DNA of 53,886 nt, taken from NCBI GenBank assembly GCA_017450435.1, contig JAFSTO010000047.1:1-53886 (forward strand), read 5' to 3'. A program made the translations under genes and the position numbers. The DNA comes from Paludibacteraceae bacterium. Lineage in GTDB: Bacteria; Bacteroidota; Bacteroidia; Bacteroidales; Paludibacteraceae. Position 1 is the stretch's first letter. The number at the start of each line of letters is the position of its first letter. Under the pieces are notes generated by a model. The model saw only the letters and a program-made list of their open reading frames with translations, searched no databases and was not told the DNA's origin. Below, piece after piece: positions 17,751 to 26,951 of this stretch.

Positions 17751-18646
17751 TTTCCGTCATTGTCTGCACATATAACCGCGATAAATACATCTACGAATGT
17801 CTCTCTCGTCTTGCTGCCAACCGCAGCACTGAGCAATGGGAACTGCTGTTGATTGACAACAACTCCACCGACTCTACAGCGTCAGAGTGCCACCGCTTTG
17901 AGCAAGACTGCCATCCTATCAACTATCGCTATATCACAGAAGAGCGCCAAGGACTCAGTTATGCCCGCAACCGCGGTATGCAGGAGGCTAAAGGAGAGTG
18001 GTACATCTTTCTTGACGACGACGCCTTTGTACAACCTGATTATATACAGACGCTTGCCGAATATATATCATCCATGCCCGACATGCACGCCTTCGGCGGA
18101 CGTATCATACCGTTTTACGAAGCAGGTTCGGCACCCAAATGGCTCTGCAAATGGAACAGGTCATGGCTATCGGCTATTGACAAAGGCGATAACGTATGTC
18201 TCTTCAACGGAACGGAATACCCGATAGGTGCCAACATGGGTTTCAAAGCAGATATGGCACACAAATGCGGTATATTCAACACTACACTCGGACGAACCGG
18301 AAAAAACCTTATAGGAGGAGAGGAAAAAGACTATTTTAATCGGCTAAAGGCATTAGGTGCAAACATATATTATCTGCCGGCGCTGACAGTAGAACACTGC
18401 ATACCTCCAAGCCGCACCACCTACGAATACATCAGTCGTTTAGGTGCCGGAATCGGGAGCAGCGAGAAACTACGGACATTAGATATCGGCAAATCTGCGT
18501 ATGCCAAACGGCTCGCCTCAGAAGCGGTTAAGTGGGCGGGCACGATATGTCTTGCAGCCATATATACTCTGCAATGCCGGACCGAATGTGCCAAATCGCT
18601 TATCCTATTCAGGGCACAGGTTAGCAAACACCTTATTGAGGGATAA
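17747..18646 (+). CDS. Glycosyltransferase family 2
   Basis: A 299-residue inverting GT-A enzyme. MISVIVCTYNR at the very N-terminus, the LLLIDNNSTDST nucleotide-binding stretch (33-44), RQGLSYARNRG (68-77) and the metal-binding DDDA at 90-93 are all typical of GT2. The region FGGRIIPFYEAG and GGEEKDYFNRL are acceptor-side motifs of the WcaA-like subgroup. A hydrophobic stretch near the C-terminus (about 265-280) may contact the membrane. It is the last gene of the operon, joined to the previous one by ATGA, and ends 48 bp before a strong bidirectional terminator. Confidence 0.9.
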   Translation: MISVIVCTYNRDKYIYECLSRLAANRSTEQWELLLIDNNSTDSTASECHRFEQDCHPINYRYITEERQGLSYARNRGMQEAKGEWYIFLDDDAFVQPDYIQTLAEYISSMPDMHAFGGRIIPFYEAGSAPKWLCKWNRSWLSAIDKGDNVCLFNGTEYPIGANMGFKADMAHKCGIFNTTLGRTGKNLIGGEEKDYFNRLKALGANIYYLPALTVEHCIPPSRTTYEYISRLGAGIGSSEKLRTLDIGKSAYAKRLASEAVKWAGTICLAAIYTLQCRTECAKSLILFRAQVSKHLIEG

Positions 18647-18693
18647 CTGATAAAACACGGAAAAAGCTATTGAAATATACCCCACAAGATATG

Positions 18694-18724
18694 AAAAAAG
18701 CGAAAGTCACACTTTCGCTTTTTT
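18694..18724. terminator. Perfect bidirectional terminator
   Basis: AAAAAAGCGAAAGT (18694-18707) and ACTTTCGCTTTTTT (18711-18724) pair perfectly over 14 bp with a 3-nt CAC loop, giving a U-tract on either strand. It ends both the plus-strand glycan operon and the minus-strand GT10 gene, whose stop codon lies in the loop (18709-18707). Confidence 0.9.
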
Positions 18725-19735
18725 CATTAAAGTTTGAGTTATCGCCCACAACCATGGTGAACGACGAGTCAGCTGGTAGATATACTTGGTATAAAACGTT
18801 CTCAAAAACCCCATTATTGAGCGTTGATACGCTTTCACTTCCTGCTCGCGCCTGCGCTGCAATTTCAGTTGCCAGTAATCGCGCGAAAAACGTTTGGCTG
18901 CTTCCTTGTCCTGACTGAAAATATCAAACAAAAACTTATCCAACTGCCTATTATATTCTTCCACCCTCTTCTCATCATTCATCGCCGGTGCCCCTACCAT
19001 TTGACACCATAGAGCATCATTCTCATCTATCTGACGAACCCTTTCAACCACTTGTTCAAAACTGTCGTAGTCGGAACAGTTCAGGAAAGAAGCAGGATTG
19101 AAATCCGTCGTAACACATGGATCTCCCCAATAGATTGGTACAGCACATGCTCCGAATGCTTGAACAAGTTTTTCTGTAGTATAGCCGTTGTGACGGGCAT
19201 TCTCAAAAGCAATGACGAACTTATGCTTTAGCTGAAAAGCAAGTTTATCTTCTACAGCACCACCAACATTATTCCTGTATCTGCCCCCCGAGTTCACTTT
19301 CTTGTAAGCAGACAACGCATCATAAAAAACGTCTCTCAGCTTAGAGGCATTGGAATTGCTATAAACGAAGCTACAAAAGTCTGTCTTCGACTTGATATCC
19401 GCATTCAAATGCTTGTTCCGCATATTCTCCACATCCGCAGGATAGTTGAGCCATAGAGGGAATCGCAAATACCTGTCGCCGAAACTAAGATTTTCGAAGC
19501 CTATCGCATAGTCGCAGAAGTTAAAATCAGGTGCCTGGTTTTCTCCCGTCCAAAACAGCTTAACACAATTGCCGTACCTCAGGTGCTCGGAGCCAAACAC
19601 GGAATAAACCACCCAGTCAGGTTCGTCGGAGAGTTCCAAGTCAAAGAGCATATCCAGCCTCTGCTTGATATAGAAACGGTCAATGTTGTAACCCTGGGCA
19701 AAGTCAACAAACTTTATTTTCAGTTTCTTCTTCAT
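18707..19735 (-). CDS. Glycosyltransferase family 10 (fucosyltransferase-like)
   Basis: A 342-residue GT10-type enzyme; family members transfer L-fucose from GDP-fucose in alpha-1,3 or 1,4 linkage. The diagnostic segment FENARHNGYTTEKL is at 177-190, followed by AFGACAVPIYWGDP (193-206). This matches the fucosyltransferase signature FENS...GYVTEK...G.VPVY.G. The N-terminal half has WTGENQAPD in the position of the usual FTGEN motif. The C-terminal tail is rich in K and R with a possible amphipathic helix, as in Helicobacter fucosyltransferases. The last codons and stop run into the terminator at 18694-18724. It overlaps the upstream YfhO-like gene by ATGA. The acceptor is unknown; no GDP-fucose synthesis genes are in the window. 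Confidence 0.85.
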   Translation of the reverse strand: MKKKLKIKFVDFAQGYNIDRFYIKQRLDMLFDLELSDEPDWVVYSVFGSEHLRYGNCVKLFWTGENQAPDFNFCDYAIGFENLSFGDRYLRFPLWLNYPADVENMRNKHLNADIKSKTDFCSFVYSNSNASKLRDVFYDALSAYKKVNSGGRYRNNVGGAVEDKLAFQLKHKFVIAFENARHNGYTTEKLVQAFGACAVPIYWGDPCVTTDFNPASFLNCSDYDSFEQVVERVRQIDENDALWCQMVGAPAMNDEKRVEEYNRQLDKFLFDIFSQDKEAAKRFSRDYWQLKLQRRREQEVKAYQRSIMGFLRTFYTKYIYQLTRRSPWLWAITQTLMKKAKV

Positions 19736-22260
19736 TTCTGCTTTCTACGCCTTATAATCAGTATAACCACGTATGCAACTAAGACGGTTACAAATATGCC
19801 TAAACATACGAGACCGATAATATTTCCGAGTTCCACACTCTCCGGCATAAATACCATACGCACCGTATGTTTGCCGGCAGGTAAAACAATAGCCCGCAGC
19901 ATATAGTTAACACGATATACATCAACAAGTTTGTCGTCAACATACACATGCCACCCTTTAGGATAAAAAATCTCTGAGAACACTAAAATCTTGTCTGCAC
20001 CGCATTGCGCTTCATACTCCAGCACATCAGGTTTATACGAAAGCAGTTCCACCGTAGCCGCTTCATCCGTTTGTGTCACTCGGGGTAACTTGTCGTCAGC
20101 AAACTGCTTATCAATAACAGCCGCCTTCCTTAGGTCAAGCACAGCGAGAGCTTCTATCTCTTCATTAGGAGTAGCGACCACAACAAGAGAGTCCACGAAC
20201 CACGCATTGCCATAAGCATACGGATTACGCACTGCCGTCTGCGAACCATCCTGTAGCGGCACTATAGCATAACGCATATTAAGCATATTAAGCACAGGAA
20301 AATCATTGCCGCTGTATGGCATTCTAAATCCTCCTGTCTCTGAAATAACACGCATCAGAGGGTTCATCTCCTTGCTTATATGAACGTCTATCAAGTCTTG
20401 ATAACGTCTTAATTTTGCCGCAGAATAGCCACCTATAGACTTGAAATAATAACTGGTACGCGCCTCATTGAAGGTGTTGGTAGAAAGATTAAGTACGCGG
20501 AAATGGTCGGTATCACGCAGCAACTGCTCCTCATAAGGCAACATACGGAACGCTTTGTCACGGTCCTTGACGGTTACAAACATCGAATTGTTACAGAAAC
20601 GCTTGTCCACCGCCCACATATCCGCTACAATCACCAAGCAGAGGATGACACCGAAAGCAGTGGAGTAACGAACAGCTGTCTGTTGCTCTTTACCCTGTCG
20701 CAGGAAATCATAGACAAGCACCGTAGCCATACCCAGCAGAATGAAGACTAACGAGCGCCAAGCATCTGCACGCATCATTTGCCTACGCTGAGAAAGAATG
20801 GCGTCATAAATATCCTCACCTACTTGTCCTTTCCAAGCAGCGTCGTATGACGATGTAACGTCAAACCCACCGCCGAACAAAGCAATAAAAAGACATAAGC
20901 CTCCGGTCAGCCCACCCGCAATGAACAAGGCATTGCGTAATCGTTTACCAGAAACACGACCGCTAACCACCTCTCGTAAGGAGAGAAATGCAAGTAGCGG
21001 CACAGTGATTTCTGCCACAATAAGTATTGACTCTACTGCACGGAACTTATTGTACATAGGGAAATAGTTGAAGAACAACTCTGTCAACCACATGAAGTTT
21101 CTGCCCCAAGAAAGCAGTAACGAGAATAACGTTGCAACAAGTATAGCCCACTTATATGGTCCGGGCACAATAATCAGTCCCAAGACAAACAACATACACA
21201 CAATAGCTCCGAGATATACGGGTCCGCTTGTAAACGCCTTTTCTCCCCAATATGTAGGTGCCGAATGTGCGAACTGACGCGCCTGTTTCTTCTGTACACC
21301 CATGTGGCGCAGGTCACGCTCCAGTTGCGAGTCATCACCGAGGTTATACCCGCTGGCGCCGCCCATGTAATTCGGGACAATGAAAGTAAGCGTCTCCTCT
21401 ATACCTTCGCTCCAGGCTGTGGCATAGTCCAAGTCCAAACCCTCAGTCTTGTTGACGGCATCTGTTACCTTTTCAAGGTCAGAGTGCCCGCCACGCATCG
21501 TCTCACGAGCGTATTCTTGATTGGCAAGGATATTAGCCGAGCCCATGCCCATTCCAACACCAAATGAGGCGAAGAACACAAGGGTTGCAATACAGAAATG
21601 TTTCCACTCTTTCTCCCGCCATGCAATAGCCAGTTCCGCAAAAAAGAATATGCCTATCATCATGCAGATATAATACGACATCTGCGGATGTTGGAAGAAG
21701 CCTATATAAGTAAAGAATGCAGTAATTAGCGCACCCCACGCATATTTCTTCCTATAAATCAGCAAAAAGCCCACCACAGCCAGTGTCATCCATGTAATAG
21801 AATAACACTTGTTGTTGTGAGCAGCCCCTATGATTACGAAGAAATACGAAGAGAGCGAAATAGCAAATGCTCCCGCCATTGAGAGCCATCGGTCAATATC
21901 AAACGACCTGAGCAACAGAAAAAAAGCACAGAGATAAAACAGAAAAATGAAATACACATTTCTGTTTCCGAGCGATAACACATTCCTTATCGGTTTCATC
22001 ACTCTATCCACCGCATAGTCTGCTCTGCCGCCTATTTGTATATTCGGCATGCCCGAAAACATCGACCCTGTCCAAAACGAACCTGCCGGGTTGGTCTCCT
22101 TATAAACATTGCCTTCCCTACAAGCTGCTGTACCATTAACGTTATCACCGGCATAAATAATTTTCCCCTCCAGCGCCGGATAGAAATAAATAGCCGATGC
22201 TACGATAAATACAACCAGTATAATCAAGTCAGGAACGTACTTTTTTAAACTCTCTTTCAT
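19732..22260 (-). CDS. YfhO family polytopic membrane protein (putative glycosyltransferase)
   Basis: An 842-residue inner-membrane protein of the YfhO family, with a first helix at about 10-27, the extracytoplasmic GDNVNGTAACREGN loop near the N-terminus, more than ten further helices, a large non-membrane domain at about 560-800 and a last helix before a basic RRRKQK C-terminus. YfhO proteins share the topology of lipid-linked-sugar transferases (GT-C fold), and Bacillus YfhO is linked to glycosylation of lipoteichoic acid; that is family knowledge, not shown here. It overlaps GH53 upstream and GT10 downstream by 4 bp each, which suggests a shared glycan role with the GT10 enzyme. Confidence 0.87.
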   Translation of the reverse strand: MKESLKKYVPDLIILVVFIVASAIYFYPALEGKIIYAGDNVNGTAACREGNVYKETNPAGSFWTGSMFSGMPNIQIGGRADYAVDRVMKPIRNVLSLGNRNVYFIFLFYLCAFFLLLRSFDIDRWLSMAGAFAISLSSYFFVIIGAAHNNKCYSITWMTLAVVGFLLIYRKKYAWGALITAFFTYIGFFQHPQMSYYICMMIGIFFFAELAIAWREKEWKHFCIATLVFFASFGVGMGMGSANILANQEYARETMRGGHSDLEKVTDAVNKTEGLDLDYATAWSEGIEETLTFIVPNYMGGASGYNLGDDSQLERDLRHMGVQKKQARQFAHSAPTYWGEKAFTSGPVYLGAIVCMLFVLGLIIVPGPYKWAILVATLFSLLLSWGRNFMWLTELFFNYFPMYNKFRAVESILIVAEITVPLLAFLSLREVVSGRVSGKRLRNALFIAGGLTGGLCLFIALFGGGFDVTSSYDAAWKGQVGEDIYDAILSQRRQMMRADAWRSLVFILLGMATVLVYDFLRQGKEQQTAVRYSTAFGVILCLVIVADMWAVDKRFCNNSMFVTVKDRDKAFRMLPYEEQLLRDTDHFRVLNLSTNTFNEARTSYYFKSIGGYSAAKLRRYQDLIDVHISKEMNPLMRVISETGGFRMPYSGNDFPVLNMLNMRYAIVPLQDGSQTAVRNPYAYGNAWFVDSLVVVATPNEEIEALAVLDLRKAAVIDKQFADDKLPRVTQTDEAATVELLSYKPDVLEYEAQCGADKILVFSEIFYPKGWHVYVDDKLVDVYRVNYMLRAIVLPAGKHTVRMVFMPESVELGNIIGLVCLGIFVTVLVAYVVILIIRRRKQK

Positions 22261-23561
22261 TTTTTCACTTTTTTGCCATTTAGTATATATACACCCTGCG
22301 GAAGTTGCTCCAACGATGTTCCAACCGGCAATCCAAGGATTGAATATACTATTCCATCCTCAGTTTGTTTGATGGTCACCTCATCTACAGCCGTACCGTC
22401 AGACACGTAGTCTTTAAGCCTATACAATCCGCTCAAAGCCTTATGACTATTAGGATTGAACAATCCGCGATTGAGCCAATTGGTAATAACAATCTTGCTT
22501 GCATTATATGATGCACCTCCGTTACCATTTTCCTCAGGGAACCAATAGTACAGCCCATTCACATTATCGTGGTTCTTTAACTCACTGATAAGGGCTGCAA
22601 GATAAGCATCTTGTCCGGCTTCTGTACCCGGCCACACGGTGCTGGTATTGAACTTGGTACCGGAATCATTGACAGGAAAGTAATTGTTGTAGTAGGCAGT
22701 CTCCACAATCTGTATCGACTTGTCCGGAAAACCTTGCTCCAAAGCATTCAATGTTGATTTCAACTCACCGGTAATCCACCCGTGCCAGAACGGATAGAAC
22801 GATAGTCCGATAATATCATAATCAACATTATCATGCGCAAGGCAGTTGTAGAAGTTAACACAAGTGTTTGCTGATGTTGTACGCTCAATATGAACAATTA
22901 TTTTCGCCTGCGGCGTCACTTCTCGTACGGCTCTTGCCCCTGCATTAAGAAAAGCGTTAAAACGCTGCCATGCGGTGGCGTTGTTCTCGTATGCGCTGTT
23001 GGCCCACACCTTGTCATCGTTATTGCGCCATAACATTCCATAGCTCACTTCATTGCCTATCTGCACGTAGTCCGGCGTTGCACCGGCTGCAACCAGTGTA
23101 TCAAGGCAATTGCGGGTATAATGATACACGGTGTCAAGCAGTTGCTCTTCGGTAAGCGATTTCCACGCTGTAGGGATAGTCTGCTTAACAGGGTCTGCCC
23201 AAGTGTCAGAATAATGAAAATCAAGCATGAATGCCATGCCGGCGTCTTTTATTCTCTTACCGAGTGCCAATACGTATGGCAAGTCTTGCACCTCGCCCTG
23301 CTTTGTGCCGTCCTTGTTCACAATGACGGGATTAACGAACAAACGCACGCGGCACGCATTCCAACCGCAAGTCTCCTTGACGTATGTAACAAGGTCGCTG
23401 ATAGTCTGATTGTTTTTATCACGATACGGAGTGTTGACTGCCTCGTAGGATGGTAGTAATGAAATGTCACCACCGACAAGACGCACATCCTGACCAAAAG
23501 AAAAGACTGACGACAACAGCGCCATAAAAGAAATAAAAAATAAACGTGTTTTCATATCCAT
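22257..23561 (-). CDS. Exported GH53 endo-beta-1,4-galactanase with C-terminal sorting-type tail
   Basis: A 434-residue secreted enzyme for beta-1,4-galactan of pectin side chains. A signal peptide (about 1-23, ending SFG-Q) precedes a GH53 barrel: GGDISLL at 30-36, RVRLFVNP, LDFHYSDTWADP (113-124), acid/base E171 in QIGNEVSYG and nucleophile E287 in IVETAYY. The last 30 residues (GIVYSILGLPVGTSLEQLPQGVYILNGKKVKK region) form short beta strands ending in a KKVKK tail, typical of type IX secretion C-terminal domains or their relics in Bacteroidales. A second start (M3, ATG at 23555) is possible. Unusually, its stop overlaps the YfhO-like gene (ATGA), so a galactanase heads an operon of glycan-assembly genes. 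It differs from the lipoprotein GH53 at 33.7 kb. Confidence 0.9.
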   Translation of the reverse strand: MDMKTRLFFISFMALLSSVFSFGQDVRLVGGDISLLPSYEAVNTPYRDKNNQTISDLVTYVKETCGWNACRVRLFVNPVIVNKDGTKQGEVQDLPYVLALGKRIKDAGMAFMLDFHYSDTWADPVKQTIPTAWKSLTEEQLLDTVYHYTRNCLDTLVAAGATPDYVQIGNEVSYGMLWRNNDDKVWANSAYENNATAWQRFNAFLNAGARAVREVTPQAKIIVHIERTTSANTCVNFYNCLAHDNVDYDIIGLSFYPFWHGWITGELKSTLNALEQGFPDKSIQIVETAYYNNYFPVNDSGTKFNTSTVWPGTEAGQDAYLAALISELKNHDNVNGLYYWFPEENGNGGASYNASKIVITNWLNRGLFNPNSHKALSGLYRLKDYVSDGTAVDEVTIKQTEDGIVYSILGLPVGTSLEQLPQGVYILNGKKVKK

Positions 23562-23634
23562 TGATTTTATTATACTGATTTGTTAGCAATTATTGTCCTT
23601 GACCAAGTTGTTGTAAGAACTTATGTTCAATTGT

Positions 23635-23955
23635 TTATATCAAATTTCTCAACTCCACCAATTCTTCTCTCACTTGTTTCAACGCCTCATAGATAGCCTG
23701 CTGCTTATCTTGCGTTCCCTCTGCCCTTAACCGTCGTGACCAATCCTTTACAGGTACGTTCTGTTCCCTCAGATACATCAATCGTTGCAACAACTCAATA
23801 TCTTCCCGAGTGTAGAAACGTGAACGTCCCTCGTTAGTCTTAGGCTTCAGCTGTGTCACCTGCGATTCCCAGTAACGCAACGTCGGCAATGACAGTCCCA
23901 GCATCTCACTTACCTCACCAATGGAGTAATATAACTTATCTTCTAACGCTTTCAC
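23635..23955 (-). CDS. MerR family transcriptional regulator
   Basis: A 106-residue DNA-binding protein. The winged-helix MerR domain occupies residues 8-80: YYSIGEVSEMLGLSLPTLRYWES for the helix-turn-helix, then RFYTREDIELLQRLMYL for the wing and following helix. A short coiled coil (about 85-105) replaces any effector domain, so it is the small ligand-less type common in Bacteroidetes beside mltD/parB genes. It lies 31 bp downstream of mltD on the same strand and 73 bp upstream of the GH53 gene. It may control either neighbour or be a housekeeping member of the par cluster; the targets cannot be inferred. Confidence 0.9.
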   Translation of the reverse strand: MKALEDKLYYSIGEVSEMLGLSLPTLRYWESQVTQLKPKTNEGRSRFYTREDIELLQRLMYLREQNVPVKDWSRRLRAEGTQDKQQAIYEALKQVREELVELRNLI

Positions 23956-23986
23956 TTTACATCATTAGATTAAATAATCATTCAAA

Positions 23987-25336
23987 CTATTTGAGGATTT
24001 TCAGTTTTTGTCCAATCTGCAGATTCGTGTTTTTCATCCCGTTCCAGCGTTGCAGCTGTGATACGGTGCAACGAAACCGACGGGCTATGGCCCCAAGCGT
24101 ATCTCCTTTCTTCACTTTGTAGTAGGTCACTCCTCCTGCCGAATAGGTGCCGTCATACAGCACTTTTTGAGCATTATCAATACTTGCCTTCTGACTGTGA
24201 ATAAGCGAGTCTGCCTTATATGCAATTATACTGTCAGAATATTCGACGTATGGTCCGCTGTAGTTCAGTGGCAAGATCAGCGTGTAGTCTTTTCCCCCCG
24301 GTAGGACGTCTTTTATGTAAGCCGGATTGAGTGTTCTTAACTGCTGCAGCGAAAGTCCCAAAACCGACGCGGTCTGCAAAAGGTGCTGACGAGTGGATGT
24401 ATGGATTGTATCATTACAAAGAGAGAGTATATGGTCGCGATGAATGATTGTACCCTGCGGTCCTAAAGGTTCAGGACAGATGCCGTATCGCGAGGCATAA
24501 GTCATGGAATAGACAGCAGCAATAAACAGCGGCACGTATGCTCTTGTCTCACGTGGCAACCATGGATATATACTCCAGAAGTCACGCTTACCGCCACTAC
24601 GACGCATGGCTTTGTTGATATTACCCGGTCCGCAGTTGTAAGCAGCTAACACAAGATGCCAATCACCATACAAGGCATATAGCGACTTTAAGAAACGACA
24701 AGCCGCATCAGTGGATTTATATGGGTCAAGACGTTCGTCAACAAGCGAGTTGACCTCCAGTCCATATAGCCGTGCCGTGGATGGCATGAACTGCCACAAA
24801 CCTGCGGCACCGGCGTGTGAGCGCGCACTGCCATTGAGGGCAGACTCGATAACAGGCAAGTATTTCAGTTCGTATGGCAGTCCGTATTGACACAACTTGT
24901 CGTCAAATAACGGAAAATAATAGTCCCCCACCCTCTGCAAAGCCGCCACCTGACGCGGACGACGCAACAGATACATATTGATGTACATACGCACCACCGC
25001 ATTATACGTCATATCTATCGTCGTAGGCAACTCATATAACTGTTGCGCCACAGCAGAGTCACTCATCTCCGAGAACTCTGTCAAAGCATGACACTCTGTA
25101 GTATCAAGCCAAGCTAATGCCCAATCTAACAACTCATTGTCAACCGATAGCAACATGGCTGACTGTGATTGCTCACTGCTTGCTGTAACGGAATCAGCAA
25201 GATACTCCAACTCCTCAAGCAGCACCTGTTCCGACTCGTCGTCTGACAAAGTATCAACAGGTGCCACAACCGGCTCTACTGCACATATTGAAACACCACA
25301 TAGAAGTAGAGCTGATATGTATAATATCTTTTTCAA
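23987..25336 (-). CDS. mltD: Membrane-bound lytic murein transglycosylase, SLT plus LysM (MltD-like)
   Basis: A 449-residue exported peptidoglycan lyase that cleaves MurNAc-GlcNAc bonds with anhydro-MurNAc formation. A signal peptide (about 1-20) and an acidic linker precede the SLT domain: catalytic E164 in PVIESALN, GAAGLWQFMPSTA (176-188) and AAYNCGPGNI (231-240). A single LysM domain closes the protein (about 405-449, YKVKKGDTLGAIARRF). The N-terminus has no clear lipobox. It is the fourth gene in parA-parB-DUF5683-mltD, an order conserved across Bacteroidales, linking segregation with wall remodelling. In many relatives a RelA/SpoT gene comes next; here a MerR gene does. Confidence 0.9.
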   Translation of the reverse strand: MKKILYISALLLCGVSICAVEPVVAPVDTLSDDESEQVLLEELEYLADSVTASSEQSQSAMLLSVDNELLDWALAWLDTTECHALTEFSEMSDSAVAQQLYELPTTIDMTYNAVVRMYINMYLLRRPRQVAALQRVGDYYFPLFDDKLCQYGLPYELKYLPVIESALNGSARSHAGAAGLWQFMPSTARLYGLEVNSLVDERLDPYKSTDAACRFLKSLYALYGDWHLVLAAYNCGPGNINKAMRRSGGKRDFWSIYPWLPRETRAYVPLFIAAVYSMTYASRYGICPEPLGPQGTIIHRDHILSLCNDTIHTSTRQHLLQTASVLGLSLQQLRTLNPAYIKDVLPGGKDYTLILPLNYSGPYVEYSDSIIAYKADSLIHSQKASIDNAQKVLYDGTYSAGGVTYYKVKKGDTLGAIARRFRCTVSQLQRWNGMKNTNLQIGQKLKILK

Positions 25337-25365
25337 AATTATCTGTTCTTTATATCCCCCACGGC

Positions 25366-26013
25366 TCAGAAGGCTATAGCTACCCTTAGCTCCGCTGTTC
25401 TGTTATTCATAAAGTCATACTTGAAATCCGGCTGCACAGTCATTGTCAGATCCGGCGTTATATCGAAGTCGAAGAGTTGTGCATCAACGTATGCGTCAAC
25501 CAGCGACAACGCATAAACCAAGACTGTAGCCACAATTGAGATGTCCCTATAGCGCCTATAAGTATTCTGTCTGCTTTGCAGTGTCGTTTCCCACTTGGAT
25601 GCTCCGCCGACCCTTGACAATGTATAACCTTCCGGCAAGATAGCAATGTAAGAATTCGATGGGTCTTCTGTCACCACCTCCGCCGTGGCTATATCGCGAT
25701 ATGCTGTCTTATAGTCGTTGTACAACCCGTTAGTCCAGGTAATAGCATACGCACAACCGAAGAACGCACCATACACTACCGGCAGTTTCCAATAACTGCG
25801 GTTATATATCTGTCCGTATCCGGGAATGATTGCTCCCATCCATACAGCACGCAAAGCATCAGGCTTACGGTATAATCGGATAGAATCGCGTAAAGAAAGC
25901 GTTGGTTCCGGGTCAGGCTCAGGCAGGCGTGTATCAGACACCCAGCGGTCTGCCGATAGCGAGGAGCACCTGATACCAACCAAAACAAGCAATATGACCA
26001 CAACTCGCCGCAT
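25366..26013 (-). CDS. DUF5683 domain-containing protein
   Basis: A 215-residue membrane or exported protein of the DUF5683 family. It has a signal peptide or anchor (MRRVVVILLVLVGIRCSSLS), the conserved stretch PDALRAVWMGAIIPGYGQIYNRSYWKLPVVYG (in two parts: RAVWMGAIIPG and YGQIYNRSYWK) with a hydrophobic hairpin, a second hydrophobic stretch near 145-160 and a C-terminal beta-rich end. Function is unknown, but the gene is conserved between parB and mltD in Bacteroidales. The frame can also start at a GTG one codon upstream (26016). A possible lipobox (GIRC) is weak. Confidence 0.85.
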   Translation of the reverse strand: MRRVVVILLVLVGIRCSSLSADRWVSDTRLPEPDPEPTLSLRDSIRLYRKPDALRAVWMGAIIPGYGQIYNRSYWKLPVVYGAFFGCAYAITWTNGLYNDYKTAYRDIATAEVVTEDPSNSYIAILPEGYTLSRVGGASKWETTLQSRQNTYRRYRDISIVATVLVYALSLVDAYVDAQLFDFDITPDLTMTVQPDFKYDFMNNRTAELRVAIAF

Positions 26014-26028
26014 CACCGGTTAATACTT

Positions 26029-26892
26029 TTATAACTTGCTTAAAATGGCTGCCAACTCATTTTTATCTTTAAACGGTATAGTTATCTTCCCTTTACCGTC
26101 AGTTCCGACACTCACCTTTGCCTTAACGCCGAACAGCGATGAGAATTTGCTTTCAGCCTCTCTCTCAACCTTTGAGATTTTCTTGCGTCTCTCTTCATTC
26201 TGCTTAGTGTTATCGTTCTTTGCCCTGTCGGCTCCGTCTTGCACCAGTTGTTCTACTTTTCTTACCGACAATCCTTCCTGCAATATGCGCTTGAAGAGCT
26301 TGAGTTGCTCTTCTGCCGACGGTGAACCGAGAATAGCACGCGCATGCCCCATATCTATTCTCTTCTGCTGAAGCCCCATCTGTATCTCTGCCGGCAGTTT
26401 GAGCAGACGCAGGTAGTTAGCCACTGTCGCACGCTTCTTACCGACGCGCTCCGACATCTTCTCCTGCGTCAGACCATAATCGTCCATCAACCGCTGGTAC
26501 GCCAGAGCTATCTCTATCGCATCGAGGTCATCACGCTGGATATTCTCTATCAAAGCCCACTCCATCACTTGCTCGTCTTTAGCCGTGCGCACATAGGCGG
26601 GGATAGTGTTCAATCCTGCCATTTTACTTGCGCGATAACGACGCTCACCGGCGATAATCATATACGTATCGTCGTCGTTCTTTCTCAGTGTGATAGGAGA
26701 AATAACTCCATGCTCCTTTATTGAGCCGGCAAGTTCTTCCAACGCTTCCTCATCGAAGTTACGTCGTGGCTGATTAGGGTTGGCTATGATACGACTTAGC
26801 TCCACCTCACTGATGGAGCTACTGCCGTTAGTGTCAACATGTGACGTATCTATCAGCGCGTCCAAACCGCGCCCAAGACCCGTTCTTTTCAT
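26029..26892 (-). CDS. parB: Chromosome partitioning protein ParB
   Basis: A 287-residue ParB/Spo0J, the CTPase that binds parS sites and spreads as a DNA clamp to drive origin segregation. The N-terminal MKRTGLGRGLDALI is the ParA-interacting peptide. NQPRRNF (40-46) and GERRYRA (82-88) are the CTP-binding boxes. A helix-turn-helix for parS lies at about 120-165 (LTQEKMSERVGKKRATVANYLRLLKLP region). The basic linker and C-terminal dimer domain finish the protein. It follows parA by 59 bp. I looked for a TGTTCCACGTGGAACA-like parS by eye and found none in the window. Confidence 0.96.
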   Translation of the reverse strand: MKRTGLGRGLDALIDTSHVDTNGSSSISEVELSRIIANPNQPRRNFDEEALEELAGSIKEHGVISPITLRKNDDDTYMIIAGERRYRASKMAGLNTIPAYVRTAKDEQVMEWALIENIQRDDLDAIEIALAYQRLMDDYGLTQEKMSERVGKKRATVANYLRLLKLPAEIQMGLQQKRIDMGHARAILGSPSAEEQLKLFKRILQEGLSVRKVEQLVQDGADRAKNDNTKQNEERRKKISKVEREAESKFSSLFGVKAKVSVGTDGKGKITIPFKDKNELAAILSKL

Positions 26893-26951
26893 ACTTGAAA
26901 ACTATTTGAAAACAAATTTATGAATAATCCGACTCAAGAGCGGAGGCTGTC

